DNA from: Silene conica
Taxonomy: Eukaryota > Streptophyta > Magnoliopsida > Caryophyllales > Caryophyllaceae
Direction: 5' to 3'
NCBI GenBank assembly: GCA_029255685.2
Contig: CM055318.2
Location: 7,631,001-7,695,000, forward strand
DNA length: 64,000 nucleotides
Shown here: in pieces, positions 25,238-38,100 of the stretch
How the letters are laid out: each line of letters starts with the position of its first letter
Position numbering within the stretch: position 1 is the first letter of the stretch
The notes under the pieces: model-generated
The model's input: only the letters and a program-made list of their open reading frames with translations
Told to the model about the DNA's origin: nothing
Database searches by the model: none
Made by a program: the position numbers and the translations under genes

Positions 25238-26353
25238 TCATATATTTATCTAATGCAGAAGCCAAGCTGCTGACGTGGCATCACTAGAAAAAAGCTTTGT
25301 CCTACGTGTCGCGTTGTAAAGCATCCTAGAGCTATTGTCCAATTAGATTCATCCTAGAGCTATTGTCCAATAACATTCGAGATATGGTATAATGGTATAA
25401 TAACTATTCCAAGATTTCACGGACTAAATCTATGGAATCACAAGATTTCATTCCATATATTGAAACAATAAATAATGACAGTTTTGGCTGAAGATTAATT
25501 CCGTAGCACGGCCTGAATCCTAGAGTTACCAATCCATAATCACCGAACAAAAAAATACCTACAAGTATTTTTTAGACTACATTTTCGATTTACATATGGG
25601 TCGGAATAATTACGGGTCGGAATACCTACAAGAATTTTTTAGACTACATTTTTTTATGGTTTAATCGTTATTAAATATGGGTCGGAATAATTACTCTTCA
25701 TCGGTATATACACTTATGTGAGCGTCGTGATTTATTAGACTACATTTTCGATTTATTGTAAGACATCTGACTATTCACGTGAATGCGAAACATTTTAACA
25801 ACTACGGAGTATTTATTTAATATAGTAAATAGTAAATGAGTGGTCATTTAATAATTTTGGAATGTCTTCGTGTAAGATGTCGCGCGCAATAACTGTTATT
25901 TATTATATGAACATCTTTAATAAATATAATTAAAAATACGTTTTTTAACCCAACTATTCATTTACTACTCACGTCTCATCAGATTATTTACGTTTTGCTT
26001 TTATTGTACGATATGTAATATAAAACTTTATTTTATATATGGGTTACATATTTTAAAAATGGTGCAATGAGTAATTAAAAGTATACAAATTCTATTGTAA
26101 GTCTTGATCATCTTAATGAACAACTATATGATAGCTCATGTATACCGTCATACCGACATGTGTCATAAATAATTCAAAATTTATTTATATGTATATAATT
26201 AATCAGCTTTCTTTGATATTATTAATTACGGTACTCATCTAAAGTTAAAAACAGGCCACAGTAAATAATTAATTTGCTTATCTCCAATATTATTAACTAT
26301 ATTCATCTAAAGTTTAAAAAACAGACCCGTGAATTTCACGGGTTACAACCTAG
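25238..26353 (+). mobile_element. Non-autonomous Helitron inside the LTR element
   Basis: It starts TCATATATTTATCTAATG at 25238 after A. It ends with the hairpin ACCCGTGAATTTCACGGGT, six bases, then CTAG at 26350-26353 followed by T. Length is 1116 bp. Removing it restores continuous A|T host sequence, the expected Helitron target. There is no coding capacity. Confidence 0.85.
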
Positions 26354-28494
26354 TATAATATATATCACGAACTATTTATGACCCACATAAAACAAATTTA
26401 TATGGTCCATGTTTTTCATAAAACATATTCATAAAACGTTCTAAAATATAATTAAAATCACTAAGATATTTAATTATTCATATAAAACTTATTTATATGA
26501 CTTACATTCAACTTTATATGAAACATATTCATATACTTAAAACTTAACTCAATATGAAACATATTCATATAATTTTTTTTACGGAAAACAATCTATGAGA
26601 CATACTCATATAATCAACAAGGACATAATTAAATCACTAAGAAATTTAATATAAACTTATTTTATATGGTCCATCATATGAAATATATTCATATAATCAT
26701 AAACTTAACCAAACACATTGGTACCATAAAAAAAATTTATAGTATGACAAAATTATATGGTTGATGCAACCGTAAATGAAACATATTCATCAAATACTTT
26801 TATCATAATGAAACAAGTGATCAATTATTCATATAAAACATATTTATATGATTCACCCACAAAAGTATAAGAGACATACTCAAATACAAAATATGTAATG
26901 GCTCACAATTAACTTTGTATAAAACATATTCATTCATACACTCATAAAACTTGACTTAATATGAAACATATTCATAAAAAAAACGAGACAAATTAGCATA
27001 AGTTGAAAATTACGAAACATATTCGTAAAAAATTATAGAATATAATTAAAATCACTAAGATTTAAAAGGACATATAAAACACATTTATATACTCCTCGCG
27101 CTTTTATAGACATAAAGCACATTCATATGATCCATACTAGATTTTAAGATGAAACGTATTCATATAATACGCAGATCAAACAAATTGATAGCATTGTAAA
27201 CTCATAATATCACAAAGACATTTAAATGAATACTATATATATAAAATTAGTACAGAAAACGGATTTATAATACAAAATTATAAGAGAGAGAACACATCCC
27301 AATCTCAATGCATCAATTTAGTCATATAAAAAAAAAACTGTCATATTATTAGTCTTTCACCCTTACACCACTTAATTCTCAATCCATCTTATACAAATAA
27401 GATAAGAAAACGAAATTCAATTTCTACAAATTGCTTTTCTCTACACAAGAGAAAATTATTACTACCACCATCGTGTGGATCCACCAAAACAAATTTGTAT
27501 TACAATGTCTCTACCTTATGAGTTGGCCCATCTCCAACAAGTGACAAACACTTGTTGACGAAAACACATTGTAATTCCAACAAAATGGATGTGGATAAAA
27601 CGCATAATTGTAGGGACAGAAGCAAAACACATTTGCTCTGATACCACTGTAGGAAAATAAGGACATACCTTTATGCGGAAGCGATCGGATCGTTGTGTTC
27701 GCTAACTGCCCACTACCGTATATTGTACCTCCGAAGGCTACTAGAGCCCCGAAATAAGTTCACACCCCAAATCCCAAGTCACATAGATGATAGACTTAGC
27801 CTCTAAAGATTGTATCTTCGTGTATGGTATGTTGTATGTATCCGTTAATACAATTTCCTATATTTGTATATACATATAAATCCCCATATGGGAGTTACAA
27901 GAAACAAATAAATCACATTAATTTAGCTAATTTAATGTGATTGATTAGCATGTTAATTAGAGCAATTAAGTGGAGTTGAATGTGACCGTTACATGGCCGT
28001 TATGAAATTCAATACTTCGAAATTCGTGATTAGTTTTGATGTTTTGTTGTTTTAGGCGATGATTGTGTTAGCCGGAAGAGGACTTGTTGATTATTGAACA
28101 AGATCTCGAAGGTTTCGCTAAGTAAAGGTGACGATAATGAGAAACTCGGCCTTTATTGTGATATTAACACTTTACATGTTTAAGATGGGTTAAGTTTCTG
28201 ATTTTTCATGTTGTTGTTAATGAGACTTAGTATCATGCTAGGAATCCTTGATAAAGACCTTCATATGATTTGTTTATGCTATACATGCTTGTTGTTAAAT
28301 TTCAGAAATTTGTATGCTTGCGACGGATACAAAGTATAATCATATTGAGGCTTATTTGTGAGATTTAATGGTTGCCTTTGGTGTAATTGATGATTATATA
28401 TGCTGGGTAAACATTTGATGTTGCGATTTTAGAAGTCTTGAATCGTTTAGAGGAGTTTTGTAAATTGGGTAGAAATGTGTTTTTGCGTACAGGA

Positions 28495-28890
28495 GACTCT
28501 GAGCCGTTAGGCTGACCGGCAGCCGGTCGGCCGACTCAGAGTCGGGGTGTTTATTTTTCGTATGTTCAGGAATTTAGGAGAAGGGGTCCTGAGCCAGTAG
28601 GTCGGCCGCCGGTCGACCGACTCAGGATACTTATTGTGTGGTTTGGAAAAATTTGCAAAGGCTTGGGAAGTGACTCCCAGCCGGCAGCCGGTCCACCGGC
28701 TGAGAGTCACTCCTTATATTTTGAATTTTTGAAGATTGGTCAGGGGAAGGGACTCCCAGCCGGCTGGCCGGCGGACGGTCCACCGGCTGAGAGCCTCTTC
28801 TCATTTATTTCAGATTTTGTTAAGGCTCATGGGAAGGGACTCCCAGCCGGTGGACCGGCAGACGGTCCCGGACCGGCTGAGAGCCCATGT
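28495..28890. repeat. Five GC-rich palindromic units
   Basis: Imperfect inverted repeats lie at about 28495-28543, 28586-28628, 28669-28711, 28749-28797 and 28836-28887. The outer arms differ (GACTCTGAG/CTCAGAGTC, TCCTGAG/CTCAGGA, AGTGACTC/GAGTCACT and so on) while the cores share CCGGC/GCCGG words. Spacers are AT-richer. The GC content contrasts sharply with the surrounding DNA. The array lies in the outer LTR fossil just upstream of the second hairpin array. Confidence 0.8.
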
Positions 28891-29164
28891 TCTCATTGTT
28901 TTGCTTATAACTTTCAAACGACTATTCGGTTTTGTTTGAGATTCGCTCCGTGTACCTTTGATGTGTGTTTGAGGTCCCCGGAGGATGGGCGACACTATAT
29001 TGGGTTCGGGAATGGAGTGAGGATAGAGACCCTCCGGTCGGGTAACCGAAAGGGAAACCGGCTCTCCCTCAACTTAGTTCCCGGGGTCAATTAAGTGTTG
29101 ATTAGAAACATAAGTGATAAGAAAGAAAGAGTTAGTTATTGAATTGAATGCTTTTATAGTGATG

Positions 29165-29815
29165 CGTATTAAGTTATGCGTTAAGAGGTCGCCTCTGAAC
29201 TTAATACGTAGTATGTTTGTCATATATAGGGGTATGCGTTAAGGTGTCGCCTCTGAGCCCTATATGTGTTTGATTGTCGGGTATGGAGGTATGCGTTAAG
29301 GTGTCGCCTTTGAGCTCTATACATGTTTGATTGTCGTGTCTGGGACATGCGTTGAGTTTTCGCCTCTGAGTCCAGACATGTTTGAGTGATCGCGTCAGGA
29401 CATGCCTTAAGCTGGCCTCTGAGTCTGACGAGTAGAGCAACTGCACGACGGGGCAGTCAGGTTGTCATACCTTACCCGGAGTGCAGGTGTTTGGTGCTAG
29501 AACATGCGTTGAGTTTTCGCCTCTGAGTCTAGTATCTTGTGATGTAGTAGGGGAACATGCGTTGAGTTTTCGCCTCTGCGTTCCTTACTTTTGATTGTGA
29601 ATTGAGTGCTAGTCCATGCGTTGAGTTTTCGCCTCTGAGTCTAGTATCTTGTTGATAGCCGGTCCATGCGTTGAGTTTTCGCCTCTGAGTCCTTGCTTGA
29701 TATTGTGAACTTGGTATCTAGAATTATGCGTTAAGATGTCGCCTCTGAACCTTTGTACTTGCTGAATGATTGGTATATAGGTTATGTCTTAAGTTGACCG
29801 CTGAACCTTATACTT
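29165..29815. repeat. Array of about 11 hairpin units with constant loop and variable stems
   Basis: A near-constant segment (ATGCGTTRAGNTNTCGCCTCTG) recurs about every 45-70 bp, starting near 29176, 29233, 29291, 29347, 29401, 29503, 29557, 29615, 29664, 29724 and 29783. In most units it is flanked by complementary arms that differ between units: CGTATTAAGTT/AACTTAATACG, ATATAGGG/CCCTATAT, TGTCTGGG/TCCAGACA, CGTCAG/CTGACG, CTAGA/TCTAG, GTATATAGGTT/AACCTTATAC. The units near 29664 and 29724 show little or no arm pairing. The array lies inside the outer LTR fossil. Confidence 0.8.
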
Positions 29816-30488
29816 GCTGAGTTTATCTGCTTGCCTAGAGTTGGTACAGTGTCAGATATAGATGTTGATAGTGATGAATTTGATACTTTGACTTTGATAT
29901 TATTCATCCAAGGCATTGGATGACTCTTTAGTCAGTTTCGTAAATGGTTTGGACTGAAAGACCCCCCGACCGGGCAACCGGTAGGGAAATCGACTCTCCT
30001 TCCAAATAGTTTCCGAAATTGGTTGAGAGCCGTGCATTAGTGATTGCATGATAGTATGAGATCAGTTATTGAGATATTGATATACTTCACATGTTTATAT
30101 ATGTTGGAGTGTTCTGTTTGTATGTTTATGTGTTACGTGTCGTTACAAAAGGTGGCTAGGAGAACTCTAGTCACTCCCCACTAATTGTGGCGTACATGTT
30201 TACATGTATGTAGGTACATGACAGGTGGTTGGCAGAGGGTTGCATGGAGCTAGCGAGCGATGATACTATTCATCGATTGACTTATACGTTTACGTTAGCT
30301 AGACTTTAGTTACATTTCAGTTTTGAGTGCCTGTAGGGATGTGTCATCCCAGGCTGTTTGTATTTATATTTTACTTTCAGTTCAGTTTTAATTCACCTCG
30401 CATGTTAGTTATGTTAAAAAGTTTTACTTCCGCTGCATTTTTAGTACTTTGTATGTTTATTATTTCCGCTTTCGCGAGGGGTTTTACA

Positions 30489-32108
30489 AATAATATTATT
30501 ATTTTATTTTAACACTCAACTGAAACTCTTTTATTTTCTCACATTATCACTCATATTCATCAAAAATTTCAATAATAATACATGGGAGCCATTCGATCCA
30601 CTTTTTAATTTTTATACATACAAAATACTAGTATTCATGTGTCTTAAGTTGGGTTTGGGAAAATCCAAAACCCATTGTAAGACTTGTCCATAATTAATCT
30701 AAAACAAAATAAAGATGTGGCAAAGAAAATTTAGTGAGTGGAAAGTTGAAGCGGCTGAATGACTAACGATATAAAATACGGTTAAATTTGTTTCCTTCCA
30801 AAATTTAACTAAAAATATCAATAATTTCATCCGAAAAGAGGGCGAGCGTCTGTGCTAATTCCTTAACTCGCCATTGATTCCAATTGTTAGAGCAAACTCC
30901 GATTTTAATTTTGAAGTCGTATGCTTTCAAGTGTTTCAAGTGCGTTTTTCAGTTTTAAAGTTACACATATCAAATATCCAAATTTGATCTAGAACATTTA
31001 GATTTTCATGCTCGGGCATAAAAATAATCAAATCAAATCTCATCCGTAAAATATCCATATTTCAAAATTTATTTGGATAAATAAGATAGAAACAATGTCA
31101 TACTCATCATAAGTTTGAAACGATATTTTTCAACAATTTCAATTTTGTTGTTAATAAATAAAAAAGAAAAAACACATGCATGTAATTAGCAAATGATAGA
31201 TAACTTATAATTAAAAATATGTAAAAATGGAAAGTAATTCAAAAATGGAAAGTGGAGAAGAATAAAGCTTAGAAAAAGGAGCCGAACAGTAGGACTTCCA
31301 CATATTTTGAGTCGCTAATGTCTTTTACTTTTCCTTCTACCCCTTTTAGTAGTTTGTTATTCAACTAAACTAAAACACACTCAAATTAACTATTTCTGTT
31401 ACCCGACATTTATGTTTGTCCATCTTTTTCCTTTACTTTATACTTCTCTCGTTTGTCCTCTAAAAACTACTCTGTGTCTTCACCTAAAAACCATAATCTT
31501 ACAAAGAACAACAATCTTCCTTTTGTAAGAAAAAAAAACATCTTTATTTATTGTTTTCTCATAATTTTTCTTCTTGCAAAAGTTCATGATATTGCGAATG
31601 TATAATTGCCACACTATAATTGCCAAGGTTTTTATATAAGCGGCTATTGCCTTTTTTTCTTTTTTCTCGTATTTTGATTTCATTTATTCATTTATGTAAA
31701 GTTAGTACGAAAAAAGATTCAATTGTAAAACCATAAGAGTAACACATTATGCATGAATTGCACACAGTTTTAGTTTATATGTAAGTTAAGTTTTACTGCA
31801 CTCAATAACTTCATTTGTTTAGATTGCTTAAATAAAACAGGTCACGTGTGATTATTTACTTATTTAGGTATCCTTATGTGAAATCTAATGATCATTAAGG
31901 TTATTGTACTTTAATGATATGGGCAACCAATACGTTATCAACTACATCTAAACATAATCTTACAATGATACTTATAGTTGAATTTTTTTTTATGCAATTT
32001 TGTTGTTGTTTGATGAAAATAGGTCGTAATTCAATAGCAAACAATTACATCAAGCCTAATACAATTCAGACATCCCAAAACATCAACGAGGAAGAGGAAG
32101 AGTAACCG
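30489..32108. other. Upstream region of the callose synthase gene
   Basis: AT-rich non-coding DNA between the nested fossils and the CALS5 start codon. 31370-31500 is pyrimidine-rich and may include a leader, but no TATA box or start site can be fixed with confidence. No repeats of note. Confidence 0.5.
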
Positions 32109-35100
32109 ATGGCAACACCAGAAACGCATCAGGCGGCGTTAATTAGAAGAGCGTCAAGAAACACGGCAATAACAAACTTCTCGACAGAGGTGTTTGATCA
32201 TGAAGTTGTTCCTTCCTCGCTCGTTTCAATCGTCCCCGTTCTTCGTGTTGCCAGTGAAATTGATAACGAGCGCCCTCGAGTAGCTTATCTATGTAAGCTA
32301 CAAAGTCCCTTTTAAGAGATTTAACTGGAAATTTGAAATAAGTTAACTAACTAAAATTAATCAAATATACGTCAAAAATAATTATTACGATAATTATGAT
32401 TTGGCAGGTCGATTTTATGCATTTGAAAAAGCGCATAGGTTGGACCCAAATTCAACGGGTCGTGGTGTTCGACAATTCAAGACTAGTCTTCTGCAACGCC
32501 TAGAACGAGTAAGCTATTTATACAACTCAATTTGGTTACCAGATAACAAAAGGCCATTCATAAATTTCGCAAAATATATCAACGTAAATCCGTAACTATT
32601 TTATACTATAAATTACTATTAACATCTCGACTCGGTATAAAACCAAACTATTTTAATTAGCCCCTAATCATCAACTCCGAGATAATTATATACTCGTACA
32701 TATAATCGACTCATTTCACTCGCCTCATCTAAGACCGTTGCATGCATAAAACCGACTCATTTTTTCTGCACCGGAGACGCTCCAGTTGAACACACTTAAA
32801 AAAGATCGAAACTTGGAGCTCTAAAATGAAAATTGTTCCTGAAAAATTAATGGGTTTTAATTGAATTCAGGACAATGCATCAAGTATTGATCGTCGTGTT
32901 AAGAAGTCGGATGCACGAGAAATCGAGAGTTACTACCAACATTACTATTCCCAATACATTAGAGCTCTTGATCAAGGTGAACAAGCTGATAGAGCTCAAT
33001 TAGGTAAAGCTTATCAAACTGCTGGTGTTCTCTTTGAGGTTCTTTGTGCTGTTAACAAGACTGAAAAAGTTGAAGAAGTTGCTCCCGAGGTTTGTTGATT
33101 CTTGGGCATTTTTTTGTATAATGTTGATTGTTTGTTGCTATTCGGAAACAACCTCTTTGTGTTGCTAACACGAGGGTGAGGCTGTGTATATCCGACCCCT
33201 TTTACCCTGCGATTTGCGGGAGTTATTGGGACACTCGGGTAATGTTGTTGTTGTTGATTGTTTGTTGCCCATTTGTTGGTTTGGACCAAATTGTTGAAAA
33301 GAACTGAACTTTGGAGGAAATTGAGGTTTGTTGGTTCATGGGTTTTTGTATAAAGTTTATTGTTTATTGTCATTCGGAAACAGCCTCATTGTGTTGCTAA
33401 TACAAGGGTAGGGTAAGAGTGTGTACATCCGACCCCGCTACCTCCAATTTGCAGGAGCCATTAAGGCATTGAGGTGATGTTGTTATTGATTGTTTGTTGC
33501 CCTTTTGTTGTTTTTGATCAAGTTGTTGAAAATAAGTAAACATTGAAGGAAATTGAGGTCTGAGGGTCCATGAACTTTTGTATAATGTTGGTTGTTTGTC
33601 GCCCTTTTGCTGTTTTTGATTAAATTGTTGGAAAGAACTAAACTTTGAAGGAAATTTGGGGTTTTGGTGTGTTTTAGGTTCTTGCTGCTGCAAAAGATGT
33701 GGAAGAAAAGCAAAATATATATGCGCCTTTTAATATTCTTCCATTGGATGCTGCTGGAGCTTCACAGGCTGTCATGCAGCTTGAAGAGGTACCTTTTTTT
33801 CGAGAAAAAATAGTCACAAAGATTCGATTTTGGCTTATTATTTTGAATTCTAGGTCTTTGCTGGGTAACAATCGGCTTTAATTTTCGTTGATATGTTTGA
33901 TACTTTGATGTAAGAAAAAACTGGTTGCGTTTGTTTTTATTGGGTGATGAGTGGTGACGGTCCTTTGATGCAGTTTTTATGCAATTTTTATTATGCAATG
34001 TGTGTGTACATCAAACCCCCTAGAGGCGGTGGGCCGGTGGTTTGAGGTTGTTCGAAATATGTTATGAATTCGTCAAAAGTAATGAGATCAATCTACCATT
34101 TACTAGTAATTTACTACTTCGTATGTACTTTCTCCTTAATAGCTGGCCTAGTTGCAAAATATACCCAATTTCCGCTTCATGCACGGATGCATGGCGCTGT
34201 GGAGGGATTACTTACTAATGTGTTTAAAAGCGTAGATGCTTCTTGTATTTTTTGGAGGCTAGGGTTAATCTCGTTACTTGATATAAATGATATTTTCACG
34301 AGTAGATTCTGTAAGATTTGGACGAGATCCACTTTTTGTTTCGTATGATGATAATTTTGAGTTTGTATCATTGTATGTTGTGTAACAGGTCAAGGCTGCC
34401 ATCTCTGCATTATGGAACACTCACGGCTTAACCTGGCCACCAGCATTTGAGCAGCATCGGCAAAGAACCAGTGAGTTGGATGTTTTTGATTGGCTGAGAG
34501 CTATGTTTGGATTTCAGGTACCTCTTCTTAATGATAGCTTTCGGTGTTCCGTTCCTTGTGTGAGTTACTCTGTTAATCAAATTAAAAGATGCTTGATAAC
34601 TGAGAAGAGAGTTGGTCTATTTGTATCATGCAGAGAGACAATGTCCGTAATCAGCGAGAAAACTTGATTATACTGCTAGCTAATGTTCATATAAGATTGA
34701 ATCCAAAGCCCGAGCCTATGAACGAGGTTGGAACCTATCTTCTGGTGTCTTTTCGTCCCTTTCACAGTTTCATATGTGACCCAATTTGGCTTTTTCGAGT
34801 TTTCCTCATATGGATTTTGGGAACATATTTACTATGAGATTATTGCCTATTTTCTTGCTCAATTATGCTTCTGGGGAATTGTTTTTGTTGCGCAGCTTGA
34901 TGATAGAGCTATTGACACTGTAATGAACAAGCTCTTCAAAAACTACAAAACCTGGTGCAAATTTTTAGGACGAAAACACAGTCTAAGGTGATATTACTGA
35001 TTTAACTTTTCAAAGTACCAGGCTTATTCATCTGGAAAAAATCTCGACCATGATATCTCCATCTAGTCTGCTGATTCATATAATTGTCTTCGTCAATTAT

Positions 35101-38100
35101 AGGTTACCTCAAAATCAACAAGAAATCCACCAAAGGAAAATACTATACATGGGGCTGTATCTTCTTATCTGGGGGGAAGCAGCAAATATTCGCTTTCTGC
35201 CAGAATGCCTGTGCTATATTTTTCACAATGTAAGCAATTGTACATCTATCTACCCTGCATCCTATTGTGGGAATTCTGCGACATTCGACTGATCAAAGGG
35301 GCTGTCTTGGAAATTTGTTTAGATGGCATATGAGCTACATGGATTGCTGGCTGGAAATGTTAGCATTGTAACTGGGGAGAATATAAAGCCCTCGTATGGA
35401 GGGGATGATGAATCTTTCCTTCGGAAGGTCATCACACCTCTCTACCATGTCCTTGAGAAGGTACGTTGTTTTGTCGTGAAGGGAAGTTCTTACTAAAATT
35501 CTCGAATCACTAAAACCCCAATAATGTACGAAGACTCCTCGTTGTTTGACACTTGTTTTCTTTGACGTCTGTTATAATCTCTTTGTGATGCTATTACAGG
35601 AAGCCCAGAAAAGCAAAAATGGCAAGGCTCCATACTCAGCTTGGTGCAACTATGATGATCTGAATGAGTATTTCTGGTCAGCATCAGATTATGCCTTGTA
35701 CTCATTGTATTACCAATTTAAGGCCAATGCCCTTCTTCGTTCCCCTACAATAAAAGCTTTGTTCTTCTTTCAGGTTTTCAGATTGTTTCTCATTAGGTTG
35801 GCCTATGCGCGATGATGGAGAGTTTTTTAAATCTACGCGTGAAAATGTTAAGGTAAGTCTTTCTGTATTTCTGTTGAAGTTAACAATAACATGTTGTCAA
35901 AGCTAACATGCGTCACTTACCTATCATTCAAGGGAAGAAAGGTGACCGATAATAATTCAAAAAGCACAGGCAAATCTAATTTTATCGAGACAAGAACATT
36001 TTGGCACATCTTCCGAAGTTTTGATCGTCTGTGGACTTTCTACATATTGGCTCTTCAGGTAAAGCCTAATTGATATTTTTTTGTTGTAAATAATGATCTT
36101 CAGTGAGTTCTTTGCTTCAAATTTTTTAAGTAAGATGTTTATCAAGATAGGGCGCTGTGCGTGCAGGCGATGGTGATTATTGCTTGGTCTGAAACTCCAA
36201 TCTTGGCAATTTTTAAGAAGGATGTCTTGTACCCTGTTTCAAGTATTTTCATCACTGCAGCTCTTCTTCGTGTGCTCCAGAGTATGTTCTTGGCTATGAT
36301 TAAAAACTTAAAATATGGCAATCGTGAAGTCTGATCAAGTTTATTATCTTGAATTTCTTCTCGTATCACTTTTCTTCTCTGCAGTCCTGGTTTGGATATA
36401 TGTGATGGTGATCCAACTTACACCTTATACCCTTAGTGAGGTTTTTAGCAAAAAAGAACTTCAGTACTTTTTAGCTCGACATTTTTTTTCCTGCATTGGG
36501 AGGTGTGTCTGTTCATCAGTCTTGAGCATTAATTTCATCATGAAGAGCTATATATTCATAGAAGACAACATCAGGACAGAGTGGAAATTTTAGATTTGGA
36601 CCGTAAAACTTGTTAATTCTTAATTGTTTTGAAAGATCTTGTAGCTGATGAGCTGATCACAGGATAAGACCAATTTGAACAGAATTGAAGATAATGTAGC
36701 AGCTATAAAGCAGCATTATCTATTTTTTTGCATCTTCCTAGTGGATTAAGCTCCACTAGAATAATAAATTTCTTTCTGGATTGAATTCTTAGCTTGTTGA
36801 AATAGATCTCACTAGTGATTCAGAAAGTATAATGCACAAGATTTTCTTAGTAGACGACAACATATCAAGAGTCTCAAAGGCTCCTGCCAATGGGGATAGT
36901 AGTTATGCTGTATTCAATCACACCCTTGTAGTGACTACATGGATAGACCACCGAGAGGATTGTTTTATATGATTGTTGCTTCACAATAAAACAACACAAA
37001 GAGTTTAATGAACTATTTTAATTTATTCTATAAGTTAGAAACAAAAAATACAAAGTCTTTGGCTTCTGTGGATATGTAAAATGTAAGATTTTCTTAGATA
37101 TAATTTGTGGTTTTGCAGATCGTGTTGCGCTCTGATTGTTGTTCTATAAGTATGTTTGAAGTCTAGTTCTCATTGGTTTATTATTTCTAGGTTTTCTGGA
37201 AATCATTATCAACTTTCCATCTAAGCGTAGATGGATATTCTCAGATGTCTTGAGAAATGTTCTGAAGATTATTAGCAGCCTTGCATGGGCCGTAGCTCTG
37301 CCACTCTTTTATGTACATTCATTCAATGTGGCACCACAGCAAATCAAAGACGTACTATCATTTCTAGGGCAATTAAAGGGTGTTCCTGCTCTGTATATCA
37401 TGGTGGTGGCATTGTATTGTCTCCCTAACATACTGGCTGCAGCATTCTTCCTTTTCCCAATGCTTAGGCGCTTTATTGAGAATTCTGATTGGCTCATCAT
37501 AAGATTCCTTATGTGGTGGTCACAGGTATGATATGATGTCCATTATTCTTTTACGGTGAATATGCTTAAAAATTTAAAATTTAAGAAAGTTACAAGCTAC
37601 GGAGTATTAAGGACTGGGGATATAATCTTGAGGGCATTCTCAAATGATTGGCATGCCTTGCTGCCAGTAGATAAAGACCTACTAGGTCATAAACGTTTAT
37701 AAATTATCTTTGATACAACCTTTACCTCTAAGTATGTACATAGTGGCCTAGTAAGGTATCAAATGGACGTGTTGTACAATTTAAGTCTCAATTTTTTGAT
37801 AAAGCAAAATCTGATGATAGCTTAAAGCAGCTGTGGAATGCTACTGCCGCAACAGAAAAAAGTTATGCATCTGATAGGTTGTTAGTATGTCTTGGTTGCG
37901 CAGAACTGGTAGAGTGATCTTATGCTAAGGCAGTAGAGTTGTTCCTTTGTTTGCCAAAAATCTCCATTTGGTTAATCTATTCAAAAGAAATGGGGATGAT
38001 GATTATGCTTTTAGGCTTTAGATCCATAGTTTCACTACATATGTCTGCCTTTCTTAAATAGGATTGTAGAAGAAAAGCATGTGTTTTTCCGTATTATGCA

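Larger units (their letters stand above)
19919..28014 (-). mobile_element. Large non-coding LTR retroelement (LARD-like fossil)
   Basis: The LTRs are 19919-20454 (about 330 bp once a later 204-bp insertion is removed) and 27648-28014 (367 bp). Target duplication CTTCG stands at 19914-19918 and 28015-28019. The element reads on the minus strand: a primer-binding site TGGTATCAGAGC, complementary to initiator tRNA-Met, lies at 27646-27635, one base inside the right LTR. The internal 7.2 kb is AT-rich and shows no recognisable gag, pol or env. The LTRs differ by an indel of about 40 bp and, by my hand count, roughly six substitutions in about 325 aligned bases (near 2 percent). That suggests an insertion about one million years old at usual plant rates. 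A TRIM-type solo LTR and a Helitron inserted later. Confidence 0.8.
19359..30488. mobile_element. Probable solo LTR of about 3 kb, split by a later insertion
   Basis: The fossil opens TGTAACATCCCAATATTTTG at 19359 and closes with GAGGGGTTTTACA at 30488, giving TGTAA...TTACA ends. The flanks are AGTAA on the left and AATAA on the right, a 4-of-5 target-duplication match. Removing the later insertion of 19919-28014 with its duplicated CTTCG leaves about 3.0 kb. No second LTR and no gag or pol coding is visible, so it reads as a long solo LTR of an unassigned (possibly Ty3/gypsy-like) family. It contains two arrays of hairpin-forming repeats (28495-28890 and 29165-29815). It predates the element inserted into it. 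Confidence 0.55.

Noticed and set aside
27635-27646. Initiator tRNA-Met-like sequence
   Set aside because: Only 12 bases match and they lie one base inside an LTR, so this is a primer-binding site, not a tRNA gene.
28636-29094. 152-codon plus-strand frame
   Set aside because: It runs through the GC-rich palindromes, its composition follows the repeats, and frames exist on the other strand too. It is a by-product of high GC.
29165-29815. CRISPR-like regular repeats
   Set aside because: The window is plant nuclear DNA, no cas-like gene is present, and the variable parts pair with each other across the constant core rather than forming unique spacers.
33014-33713. Minus-strand frames rich in Gln and Asn
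   Set aside because: They come from the duplicated TTG-rich segment of CALS5 intron 3 read backwards.
35677-35773. Read-through of CALS5 exon 10 into a longer frame
   Set aside because: Splicing at GTCAGC and resuming at 35774 gives [14 protein letters not shown] as the family requires; the read-through meets a stop.
36315-36593. 92-codon hydrophobic frame within CALS5
   Set aside because: It lies in intron 13. Exons 13 and 14 join in phase and match the family without it.
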